Source: Deinococcus sp. KSM4-11
GTDB lineage: Bacteria > Deinococcota > Deinococci > Deinococcales > Deinococcaceae
Direction: 5' to 3'
Assembly: GCF_004801415.1 (NCBI RefSeq)
Contig: NZ_SSNX01000002.1
Location: 557,072-621,071, forward strand
Length of the DNA: 64,000 nucleotides
Within the stretch, counting starts at the first letter, position 1. Each line of letters opens with the position of its first letter. This document shows, piece by piece, positions 16,955-24,649 of this stretch. The position numbers and the translations under genes were made by a program. Below the pieces are notes generated by a model. That model ran no database searches and was not told the DNA's origin. It worked only from the letters and a program-made list of their open reading frames with translations.

Positions 16955-17907
16955 ACGGCGGGCACGGCCTTGGGCGACCGTCCGCCGGACACGACGGTGG
17001 CGATGCCGGAGGCCGCGATGATCCCCATCCCGAGCAGGGCCAGGGGGTCGGGCACGTGCCCGAAGACCAGGACGCCCAGCACGCCCGCCCAGAACAGCTG
17101 AAGGTACGAGACCGGCGCGATGGCCGACGCGGGCGCGTACCGGTAGCTGAGCGTGAGCAGGAAGTGCCCCACGCCGGCCAGCAGGCCCAGCGCCAGGAAC
17201 ATCAGGATCAGACTCCACGACAGGGCGTCGCCACTCCAGGAGAACGGCGTGAGGATGCCGAAGGCCACCGCGCCGACCAGGGCGGAGTTGAACAGCAGCG
17301 TCAGGGGCCGCTCGGCGCGCAGCGTGCGGGACATCAGGTTGTACGCGGTGGTCACGACGGCGCAGCCCAGCGCGAACAGTACGCCCAGTCCGTCCAGGTG
17401 CCCGGTGGGCCGCGCGATCAGCAGCACGCCCGTGAAGCCCACGGCGGCCAGCACCGCGCGCCCGGCCGAGAGCTTCTCGCCCAGCAGCGGCGCGGCCAGC
17501 AGCACGACGAGCATCGGCGAGGTGAACACGATGGCCTCCGCCTCGGCCAGCGGGAGCCGGCGCAGGGCCAGGCCCATGAAGAGGGTTGCGGCGACCAGAC
17601 TGAACGAGCGCACGATCACCGGTATTGGCCGGCTTGGGATCAGGAGGTCACGGCCCTGCCGGGGGGCGAGCAGCGCCGTCATCAGCACCAGCTGCACGGT
17701 GTACCGCGCCCACGCGACCAGCGGCACCGGGTAGTGGTGGCTGGCCGTGAGCACCTTGGTGATGGTGTCCATGCTGGCAAACAGCAGCACGGCGACCACC
17801 GACAGCGCCACCCCGAACAGGGGCCGGTTGGGAGCCGCCGTCGGCGCGGCGTCCGGCGCGGGCAGGCCCGGTTCCAGCGCGAGGGTCGGCGTGGCCGGCT
17901 CAGCCAT
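16945..17907 (-). CDS. EamA/DMT-family transporter
   Basis: A 320-residue membrane protein with about ten hydrophobic segments arranged as two EamA repeats of five, preceded by a Pro/Ala-rich N-terminal tail of about 30 residues. Features such as FASMDTITK in the first helix and [19 protein letters not shown] at the end of the first repeat are typical of drug/metabolite exporters of the RhaT/EamA kind. The substrate cannot be told. The start overlaps the end of the aldo/keto reductase gene by 8 bp, so both are co-transcribed. Confidence 0.88.
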   Translation of the reverse strand: MAEPATPTLALEPGLPAPDAAPTAAPNRPLFGVALSVVAVLLFASMDTITKVLTASHHYPVPLVAWARYTVQLVLMTALLAPRQGRDLLIPSRPIPVIVRSFSLVAATLFMGLALRRLPLAEAEAIVFTSPMLVVLLAAPLLGEKLSAGRAVLAAVGFTGVLLIARPTGHLDGLGVLFALGCAVVTTAYNLMSRTLRAERPLTLLFNSALVGAVAFGILTPFSWSGDALSWSLILMFLALGLLAGVGHFLLTLSYRYAPASAIAPVSYLQLFWAGVLGVLVFGHVPDPLALLGMGIIAASGIATVVSGGRSPKAVPAVRA

Positions 17908-18895
17908 TCAGCAGGCCCATGCCACTCGCGGGCTGCCGGGTGCCCTGCGCCAGTCCGGGCGGAAAGGCCGCATCGATGCGCGCGAGGTCGTCTGGCGTGA
18001 GGATCACGTCGAGCGCCCCGAGGTTCTCCTCGAGGTAGCCCACGCGCTTGGTGCCGGGAATCGGCACGATGTCCTGCCCCTGGGCGAGCACCCACGCGAG
18101 GGCCAGTTGCGAGGGTGTGACGCCCTTCTCGGCCGCAATCCGCCTGATCTCCGTGACCACGTCGAGGTTCTTCTGAAAGTTCTCCCCCTGGAAGCGCGGG
18201 TGGTTGCGCCGCATGTCGCCCGGTTCCAGATCGTCCGGGGACGTCACAGTGCCGCTCAGGAAGCCGCGCCCCAGCGGGCTGTACGGCACGAAGCCGATGC
18301 CCAGCTCGCGGCAGGTGGCGAGCACGCCGTCTTCCGGGTCGCGCGTCCACAGGGAATACTCGCTCTGTACCGCGCTGATGGGGTGGATGGCGCTGGCCCG
18401 GCGCAGGGTGTCGCTCCCAGCCTCCGAGAGGCCCAGGGCGCGTACTTTGCCCTCCTGCACGAGCTGGGCCATCGCCCCGACGGTGTCCTCGATGGGCGTC
18501 TGCGGATCGACCCGGTGCAGGTAATAGAGGTCGATGTACTCGGTGTTCAGGCGTTTCAGGCTGGCCTCCACGGCCTGCCGCACGTACTCAGGCCGGCCAT
18601 TGACGTGCAGGCCCGGTTCGGTGCGGCGCACGATCCCGAACTTGGTCGCCAGGATCACGCGCTCACGCTTGCCCTGCAGCCAGCCGCCCAGCAGCTCCTC
18701 GTTGCTGCCGTTGCCGTAGGCGTCGGCGGTGTCGTAGAAGGTGACGCCCAGCTCCAGGGCGCGGTCGAGGGTGCGCCGGTTCTCGCGGTCGTCGGCCGCG
18801 CCGTAGGACTGCGCCATGCCCATGCAGCCCAGGCCGAGGGCCGACACGCTCAGGTCGCGCAGGTAGCGGGTGGGCAGGATCGTGGTCGGGGTCAT
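17900..18895 (-). CDS. Aldo/keto reductase
   Basis: A 331-residue NADPH-dependent oxidoreductase with the AKR (alpha/beta)8 barrel. The catalytic tetrad is visible as DTADAYG (Asp, Tyr), ATKFG (Lys) and YYLHRVD (His). The C-terminal cofactor loop [16 protein letters not shown] is that of the AKR13-like group often annotated as general stress or pyridoxal-reductase-like. It overlaps the CMD-like remnant upstream and the EamA gene downstream, in a unit that ends a cluster headed by an AraC regulator. Confidence 0.92.
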   Translation of the reverse strand: MTPTTILPTRYLRDLSVSALGLGCMGMAQSYGAADDRENRRTLDRALELGVTFYDTADAYGNGSNEELLGGWLQGKRERVILATKFGIVRRTEPGLHVNGRPEYVRQAVEASLKRLNTEYIDLYYLHRVDPQTPIEDTVGAMAQLVQEGKVRALGLSEAGSDTLRRASAIHPISAVQSEYSLWTRDPEDGVLATCRELGIGFVPYSPLGRGFLSGTVTSPDDLEPGDMRRNHPRFQGENFQKNLDVVTEIRRIAAEKGVTPSQLALAWVLAQGQDIVPIPGTKRVGYLEENLGALDVILTPDDLARIDAAFPPGLAQGTRQPASGMGLLNG

Positions 18896-19221
18896 TTCTT
18901 CTCCTGTTGGGCGAACACGTCACGGGCGACGGGCGCGGCGGTCATGGCGCTGGGCCAGCCGGCGTAGAACGCGAGGTGCGTGATGGCCTCACCGATCTCC
19001 TCCGGCGTCAGGCCGTTCCCGAGGCCGAGGGCGAGATGCGAGCGGAGCTGCTCGGGGCGGTTCAGGGCGACCAGGGCGGCCACCGTGATCAGGCTGCGGT
19101 CGCGGCGCGACAGGCCGGGACGGGCCCAGACGTCGCCAAACAGCACGTCATCCGTGAGCTAGGCCAGTTTGGGTGCGACATCGCCGACGAGTTGCTGGGC
19201 GCGGGACGGTTGCTGGGTCAT
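18892..19221 (-). pseudogene. Carboxymuconolactone-decarboxylase-family gene interrupted by an in-frame TAG
   Basis: ATG at 19221 with AGGAG at proper spacing opens a frame that reads 20 residues, hits TAG at 19159-19161, and then continues in the same frame with a clear CMD/AhpD-like protein (LFGDVWARPGLSRRDRSLITVAALVAL, then a C-terminal helix HLAFYAGWPSAMTAA) to 18892. Intact relatives read Glu at this place (PKLAELTDDVLFGDVW), so one G-to-T change (GAG to TAG) explains it. Full length would be 109 residues. Translation might restart at GTG 19146 to give 84 residues that keep most of the domain. Such small proteins are often paired with aldo/keto reductases, as here. A sequencing error is possible. 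Confidence 0.75.
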
Positions 19222-19267
19222 GGTTCACTCCTGAAGGGTGGAACAGTGGGTGGGGAATGGTCGGCCA

Positions 19268-20236
19268 TCAGTTCGCCGCACTCGACACCGGGCCGTGCTC
19301 GCGCAGCTGGGCGATGTCCCGGGAGGGCGCGAGGCCGAACAGGCGGCCGTACTCGCGGGTGAACTGCGACGCGCTGGCGTACCCCACTTGGCGGCTGGCG
19401 GTCGTGGCGTCCACCCGTCCGGTCAGCATCAGGCGGCGGGCCTCGCGGAGCCGCAGCGCTTTCTGGAACTGCAGCGGGCTCAGGCTGGTCACGGACTTGA
19501 AGTGCTCGTGGAAGGTCGACGGGCTCATGTGCACCATCTCCGCCAGCACGGGCACGTCCATGGGCTGATCGAAATGCGCCCGCACCCAGTCCACGGCCTT
19601 CGCCACGCGCTGCACGGTCGATTCCTCGTGCCCGATCTGCGCGATGCGGCCCCCCACGCTGCTGCGCAGCAGCCGGATGATCAGTTCCTCCACGACCAGC
19701 GGTCCGATCAGGGTGGCGTCGCCCTCATCGGCCATCAGGGTAAGCAGGCGGGTGGCGGTGGCCACGATGCCGGCGGTGCTGTCGCCCACGTAAACGCCCC
19801 GGTTTTCACGGATGGGTGGCAGGCCGTGGGGATACACCAGCCCGCTGAGCCGCGCGACCTGCGCCGGGTCGAAGTTCAGTTTCAGGCACAGGTACGGCTC
19901 GGCCGCGCTCGCCTGCGTGACCTGCGACGCCATCGGCAGTTCCAGCGAGAAGACCAGCAGCCGCTGCGCGTCGTATTCATAGATGTTCGGCCCGAGGAAC
20001 ACGGTTTTGGTGCCCTGGGCGACGATGCACACGGACGGCTGATACACGCTGTGGAACAGTTCCGCGTTCATGCGTGAGGACCGCACCGCATACGCGTTCG
20101 GCACGCGCAGGGCGTGGCTGCCGTCGTAGGGCGCGTACACGCCCAGCAGCGCCGCGAGATCAAGCAGCTCTGCCCGCTCCGGCGCGCGGTGGGGGCTGGC
20201 AGAGAGAATGGGCCGGAATTCGGATTCACGCGACAT
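19268..20236 (-). CDS. AraC-family transcriptional regulator (AraC_N type)
   Basis: A 322-residue protein. The N-terminal two thirds match the AraC_N sensor type ([21 protein letters not shown], with the [12 protein letters not shown] region), and residues about 215-310 are the double helix-turn-helix with [23 protein letters not shown] and the second helix [14 protein letters not shown]. It is upstream of and co-directional with the CMD remnant and the aldo/keto reductase, with a 46-bp gap, so it is probably their activator. Proteins of this type often control NADPH-dependent reductases that handle toxic carbonyl compounds. Confidence 0.9.
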   Translation of the reverse strand: MSRESEFRPILSASPHRAPERAELLDLAALLGVYAPYDGSHALRVPNAYAVRSSRMNAELFHSVYQPSVCIVAQGTKTVFLGPNIYEYDAQRLLVFSLELPMASQVTQASAAEPYLCLKLNFDPAQVARLSGLVYPHGLPPIRENRGVYVGDSTAGIVATATRLLTLMADEGDATLIGPLVVEELIIRLLRSSVGGRIAQIGHEESTVQRVAKAVDWVRAHFDQPMDVPVLAEMVHMSPSTFHEHFKSVTSLSPLQFQKALRLREARRLMLTGRVDATTASRQVGYASASQFTREYGRLFGLAPSRDIAQLREHGPVSSAAN

Positions 20237-20457
20237 GGATCACCTCAGGTCGGACGGGCCAGGAGCTCACGCGCTGGGCATGGCCGAAGTCTACGAAGTC
20301 CCGCCCCCGCTGCCTTGCCTGAAGCTCCGGCATCCTGACCTGATCCTCTGATCCGTGGTTCAAACGGGAATCATCCACCAGCACCGCTCACCACATTCCA
20401 TGACAATCCGCTTGCCGTTCATGGACGTTCCTTGAGGCGTTCGGAAGATGCCCTAGA

Positions 20458-20495
20458 GGCAAAAAGACAAGGTTCCGGGCGACTTCACCGGAACC
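20458..20495 (-). terminator. Rho-independent terminator of the YdhF-like reductase gene
   Basis: On the minus strand, GGTTCCGG pairs with CCGGAACC (plus 20471-20495, 9-base loop) and is followed by TTGTCTTTTTG. It lies 19 bp past the stop of the gene at 20514 and separates it from araC. Confidence 0.8.
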
Positions 20496-20513
20496 CTGCC
20501 TTCGGTCACGGCC

Positions 20514-21431
20514 TCAGGGCAGCGTGTTTCCGGCGGCCAGCAGGATGCCGTACCAGTCTTCGCGGGACAGGGTCACGTCCGCGGCCTTGCAGCAGTCCTG
20601 CAGACGCTGCACGTTCATGGTGCCCGTCACGGGCTGCATGTGTGCCGGGTGACGGAGCAGCCACGCGATGGCGATGGTCGTGTTGCTCACGCCGTGCTTC
20701 GCGGCGACCTCGTCGATCTTCGCGTTCAGTTCGGGGAACTTCGCGTTGTCGAGGAACACGCCCTCGAAGAAGCCGAACTGGAAGGGCGACCACGGCTGGA
20801 CGGTGATGTCGTGCAGGCGGCAGTAATCGAGAATGCCGCCGTCCCGATCCACGGCCTCGGCATTTTCCATGTTCACGTTGAAGCCGCGGGTGATCATGGT
20901 GGCGTTGGTGATGCTCAGCTGGAGCTGGTTGGCGACGATGGGCTGCTTCACGCTCTTTTTCAGCAGTTCTATCTGGTTCGGCGTCTGGTTCGACACGCCG
21001 AAGTGCCGCACCTTGCCTGCCTGTTCCAGCTCGTCGAAGGCGGCGGCGACCTCGTCGGGCTCGACGAGCGCGTCTGGGCGGTGCAGCAGCAGGATGTCCA
21101 GGTAGTCGGTTTTCAGGCGGCCAAGGATGCCGTCCACGGCCTCCAGGATGTGCTCCTTGCTGAAATCGAACTGGCCAGGTCGGATACCGCACTTGCTCTG
21201 CAGGATCAGGCCCTCGCGCACGCTGGAACTCATGTGCACGGCGTCCGCGAAGATCTCCTCGCACGCTCCCTTGCCGTAGATGTCGGCGTGGTCGAAGAAG
21301 TTCGCACCCTGCTCCAGCGACGCGGCCACGAAGCGCTCGGCGCCGGCCTTGTCCAGCGTGTTGATCCGCATGCAGCCCACCGCGATCACGGGGACGTCGA
21401 GGTCACTCGTTCCTAATTTGATGCTCCGCAT
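20514..21431 (-). CDS. Aldo/keto reductase, YdhF-like
   Basis: A 305-residue AKR. Instead of the common DTADxYG it carries FDHADIYG, and QSKCGIR and LLLHRPD follow, which is the YdhF branch of E. coli-type oxidoreductases. The start ATG at 21431 is preceded by AGGAGGC; an in-frame ATG 11 codons upstream lacks this. The gene has its own terminator and is divergent from the next aldo/keto reductase across 169 bp. The substrate is unknown. Confidence 0.9.
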   Translation of the reverse strand: MRSIKLGTSDLDVPVIAVGCMRINTLDKAGAERFVAASLEQGANFFDHADIYGKGACEEIFADAVHMSSSVREGLILQSKCGIRPGQFDFSKEHILEAVDGILGRLKTDYLDILLLHRPDALVEPDEVAAAFDELEQAGKVRHFGVSNQTPNQIELLKKSVKQPIVANQLQLSITNATMITRGFNVNMENAEAVDRDGGILDYCRLHDITVQPWSPFQFGFFEGVFLDNAKFPELNAKIDEVAAKHGVSNTTIAIAWLLRHPAHMQPVTGTMNVQRLQDCCKAADVTLSREDWYGILLAAGNTLP

Positions 21432-21600
21432 GCTTGCCTCCTGTGGCGAGTCCGGCCGCCCCACCGGGCGCGGGGTGCGCTGCGGTGAGGCGACGGGCAG
21501 ACCTCGATCCTAACGTGGCCGGGACGCCTCTGAATCCTTTCAGCCAAGCATGAAGGATTCCCGACCATCGCGTCCGGCCAACGGGCGTAGGGTCACGGGC

Positions 21601-22572
21601 ATGGACTACCGTCAACTCGGCCGCACCGGCCTCAAGGTCAGCCCGCTGTGCCTCGGCACCATGAACTTCGGGCCGGAAACCAGCGAAGCCGATGCCCACC
21701 GCATCCTGGACGAGGCCCTGGACGCGGGCGTCAACTTCATCGACACCGCCAACGTCTACGGACGCACCCTGGGCGAGGGCGTTACCGAGCAGATCGTGGG
21801 GCGCTGGCTCGACGCCGACCCGTCCCGCCGCGGCAAGGTCGTGCTGGCCACCAAGGTGTACGGCAAGATGGGTGAGGGCCCCAACGACCAGAAGCTCAGC
21901 GCGTACCACATCCGCCGGGCCTGCGAGGACAGCCTGCGCCGCCTCAAGACCGACCACATCGACCTGTACCAGATGCACCACATCGACCGCGCCACGCCCT
22001 GGGACGAGATCTGGCAGGCCATGGAGCGCCTCGTGCAGGACGGTTCGGTGGTGTACGTGGGCAGCAGCAACTTCGCCGGGTGGAACATCGCGCAGGCGAA
22101 CACCGTGGCGGCGCAGCGGCATTTCCTGGGCCTGGTGTCCGAGCAGAGCCTGTACAACCTGAACGCCCGCATGGTCGAACTGGAGGTGCTGCCGGCCTGC
22201 CGCGCGTTCGGCGTGGGCGTGATTCCCTGGAGTCCGCTGGGCGGCGGCCTGCTGGGCGGCGTGCTCCAGAAGATCGAGGGAGGCCGCCGGGCCAGCGAGG
22301 GGATGCAGAAGACCATCGAGAAGTACCGTGCGCCGCTCGAACGCTATGAGACGCTGTGCCGGGATCTGGGGCATGAGCCGGCCGACGTGGCCCTGGCCTG
22401 GCTGTTGCACCAGGACGGCGTGACCGCGCCGATCGTCGGTCCGCGCACATCCGAGCAGCTGGCTGGCGCCCTGCGGGCCCTGGACATCACCCTGGACGAA
22501 ACCACGTTGAAGGCCCTGGACGAGATCTGGCCCGGCCCCGGCGGTCAGGCCCCCGAAGCGTACGCCTGGTAA
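21601..22572 (+). CDS. Aldo/keto reductase (voltage-gated-channel beta-subunit-like/YajO type)
   Basis: A 323-residue AKR starting MDYRQLGRTGLKVSPLCLGTMNFG, the standard opening of this branch. The tetrad appears as DTANVYG, ATKVYG and YQMHHID. The C-terminus PIVGPRTSEQLAGAL binds NADPH. The ATG at 21601 is chosen over one 17 codons upstream because the family begins here; the ribosome binding site is weak. It is the third AKR within 5 kb, but the three belong to different branches, so they are not recent duplicates. Confidence 0.9.
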   Translation: MDYRQLGRTGLKVSPLCLGTMNFGPETSEADAHRILDEALDAGVNFIDTANVYGRTLGEGVTEQIVGRWLDADPSRRGKVVLATKVYGKMGEGPNDQKLSAYHIRRACEDSLRRLKTDHIDLYQMHHIDRATPWDEIWQAMERLVQDGSVVYVGSSNFAGWNIAQANTVAAQRHFLGLVSEQSLYNLNARMVELEVLPACRAFGVGVIPWSPLGGGLLGGVLQKIEGGRRASEGMQKTIEKYRAPLERYETLCRDLGHEPADVALAWLLHQDGVTAPIVGPRTSEQLAGALRALDITLDETTLKALDEIWPGPGGQAPEAYAW

Positions 22573-22607
22573 TCCCCCCCTCCCCCCCCGGAGATCATCA
22601 CTCCATA

Positions 22608-22637
22608 AATGTCCGCATTCATCTGTCCGTGGACATT
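22608..22637. promoter_or_regulatory. Inverted repeat upstream of the orphan gene
   Basis: AATGTCC at 22608-22614 and GGACATT at 22631-22637 are perfect inverted arms separated by 16 bp, with an extra TGTCCG inside. The element follows two poly-C tracts after the reductase stop and precedes the ATG at 22668. It could be an operator or a weak hairpin. It does not match the Deinococcus radiation/desiccation response motif. Confidence 0.35.
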
Positions 22638-22667
22638 CTCACGAGCGTGGGGCACCATGTAAGCAAG

Positions 22668-23252
22668 ATGACGATCGGATGGACGGCCGGACAACACAGC
22701 ACGAACCTCGCTGCCATGCTCGGCGACGACGACGTGCTGTACCGTGCCGCGCAGGGCCTGATGTGCCTGCGCGCCACGCCCGGCCGTTCCCAGCGTCTGG
22801 TGCCCCTGGTGGCCCGCCGCGCCGGGCGCTTCGTGGTGCTCGGCCGCCTCGGTGAGACCCTGCGGGTGCCGCCGCTGGCCCTCGGGCTGGACGCGGAACT
22901 CGATCAGGTCGCGCACCTCAGAACGTCCAGAACAACGCCGCTGGGCGTGGAATCGCTCTTCCAGGGCGCCGTCCTCGATGTCGACCTGCTGTATGAAGTC
23001 GAGAGCGACGCGGTGGCCGCACTCACCATTCCGGCGGGGGCCGTGGCCCGCGCCCTGAACGCCCGTGACCGGGTGCGCAGCCGACCGGCGTGGCGCTGGC
23101 CGTGGGATCAGACGGCCTTCCAGAGTGAGCAGCAGGCGGATCGGGCCGTGAGAGCAGCGCTGGGCGCCTTGCGCCGCGCCGCCGGAGACGTGGTGCTGAC
23201 CCGCCGTGACAACAGCGTCCGTGACGCCGGCGACCTGCGCCGCGTCCACTGA
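22668..23252 (+). CDS. Hypothetical protein
   Basis: I do not recognise this 194-residue protein. The codon usage is clearly that of a coding frame on this strand. The start is ATG at 22668; a GTG at 22629 would add 13 poorly coded residues and overlap the inverted repeat. The sequence has no signal peptide or membrane helix. It opens with GWTAGQHSTNLAAMLGDDD, contains the strand-rich segment RRAGRFVVLGRLGETLRVPPL, and ends with an Arg-rich stretch. It stands alone between an aldo/keto reductase and the GH84 gene. Confidence 0.6.
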   Translation: MTIGWTAGQHSTNLAAMLGDDDVLYRAAQGLMCLRATPGRSQRLVPLVARRAGRFVVLGRLGETLRVPPLALGLDAELDQVAHLRTSRTTPLGVESLFQGAVLDVDLLYEVESDAVAALTIPAGAVARALNARDRVRSRPAWRWPWDQTAFQSEQQADRAVRAALGALRRAAGDVVLTRRDNSVRDAGDLRRVH

Positions 23253-23312
23253 TCCCGCCTTGTCGCTGACTGCATCTCAAGTCGGGCCATTGCCTCCCAA
23301 GAGAGGGGGTCA

Positions 23313-24593
23313 ATGAAGCTTCTCGGCGTCATTGAGGGCTTCTATGGGCCTCCGTGGACGGTCGCGCAGCGTGAACGCCTGTTCAGCCGCATGGCGGGGT
23401 GGGGCATGGAGACGTACCTGTACGCGCCAAAGGACGATCCCTGGCACCGGCAACACTGGCGCGAGCCCTACCCGGCCGCGCAGGCGCAGGCGCTGTCCGA
23501 CCTGGCCGCCGCCGCCCGCTCGCAGGGCGTGCGGGTCGTGTACGCGCTGTCGCCGGGTCTCGATCTGGACTGGTCGTCCGCCGAAGACCGCGCGGCCCTG
23601 TCCGGTAAGTTCTTGCAGGTCGCCGCGCTTGGCATCACCGATTTCGCCCTGCTGTTCGATGACATTCCCTACAGCGATGATCGCGCCGCACAGGCCCGCG
23701 TGCAGGTGGAGGCCGCTCACGTGGTCGTGGACTCGCTCTGGCCACAGGGGCAGGCCGGCCTCTTCCTGTTCTGCCCGACGGAATACTGCGGTGACCGTGC
23801 GGTGCCGTCGGTGCCGGAATCCCCATACCTGCACGCGCTGGGTCGCGGCCTGCGCGACGGCATCGAGGTGTTCTGGACGGGGCCGCAGGTCGTTTCCCCC
23901 ACGATCAGCGTGGAGAGCATTCTGGAAGTGAACGCGGTGCTGCGCCGCCCCGCGCTGCTGTGGGACAACCTGCACGCCAGCGATTACACCCTGCACCGCC
24001 TGCACCTCGGGCCGTACGCGGGCCGCCCCCTGGCCCTGCGCGACCACCTGGCCGGCATCCTCAGCAATCCAAACACGCCCCTCGAACCGAATACGCCGGG
24101 CCTGCACAGCCTCGCCGAGTATGCCCACGCGCCGGCGGACTGGACGCCGACCGACTCGCTGGAACGCGCGCTGGTCGCGTGGCTCCCGGACTTCGGCGCC
24201 CGGCCGGACGACATGGATCTGCTGCCCGGCCTGCGTGTCCTGGCCGACTCGCTGTACCTGCCAGGCGAACTCGGGCCACGGGCGCAGGCGCTGCTGGAGG
24301 CCGCCCAGGCCCTCACGGTGGGCGCCACGGCACATGACCACACGACATTGGCCCAGGAACTCCGGGAGGCCGCGTCGGCCCTGGCGCGCGTGCTGCGTGC
24401 CCTCGAAGCGGGCCGCAACCGCGATCTGCTGTTCGATCTCCACCCGTTCCTGGCCGACCTGATCCAGGAACTTCATCGCCTCAGTGCCCCCGTGCTGGGC
24501 GCGGGCGTGGATGACCCCGCCGAGTTCACGTACCGGGGATCGCTGGGCGACCGGCTCCTCGCGCTGGACGCTGCTCTGCTCAGGAAACCGTAA
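23313..24593 (+). CDS. GH84 beta-N-acetylglucosaminidase (O-GlcNAcase catalytic-domain type)
   Basis: A 426-residue protein beginning directly with the GH84 catalytic barrel: GVIEGFYGPPWT at residues 5-16 and the paired catalytic aspartates D116-D117 in LLFDDIP. The GH84 motif LWDNLHASDYT follows. Family members hydrolyse terminal beta-GlcNAc by substrate-assisted catalysis. Clostridial and streptococcal versions are large secreted proteins, whereas this one has no signal peptide, no N-terminal GH20b-like domain and no binding modules, so it is a minimal cytoplasmic form. The ATG at 23313 has AGAGAGGGGG upstream. It converges with the GGDEF-EAL gene. A role in turnover of GlcNAc-containing oligosaccharides is likely. 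Confidence 0.88.
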   Translation: MKLLGVIEGFYGPPWTVAQRERLFSRMAGWGMETYLYAPKDDPWHRQHWREPYPAAQAQALSDLAAAARSQGVRVVYALSPGLDLDWSSAEDRAALSGKFLQVAALGITDFALLFDDIPYSDDRAAQARVQVEAAHVVVDSLWPQGQAGLFLFCPTEYCGDRAVPSVPESPYLHALGRGLRDGIEVFWTGPQVVSPTISVESILEVNAVLRRPALLWDNLHASDYTLHRLHLGPYAGRPLALRDHLAGILSNPNTPLEPNTPGLHSLAEYAHAPADWTPTDSLERALVAWLPDFGARPDDMDLLPGLRVLADSLYLPGELGPRAQALLEAAQALTVGATAHDHTTLAQELREAASALARVLRALEAGRNRDLLFDLHPFLADLIQELHRLSAPVLGAGVDDPAEFTYRGSLGDRLLALDAALLRKP

Positions 24594-24649
24594 CCAGCCC
24601 TGGCGGGTAATTCAACACCAGTCCTCGGAGTGGCGTGGCGGGGCGCGCG

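Noticed and set aside
17900..22572. Three aldo/keto reductases as a recent tandem duplication
   Set aside because: Their tetrad contexts differ (DTADAYG, FDHADIYG, DTANVYG) and they belong to separate branches.
22574..22590. Poly-C tracts after the aldo/keto reductase as a phase-variation tract
   Set aside because: They lie outside coding sequence and away from any promoter spacing that they could alter.
22608..22637. Radiation/desiccation response motif
   Set aside because: The AATGTCC/GGACATT arms are 16 bp apart and do not match the compact TTATGTCA-type palindrome.
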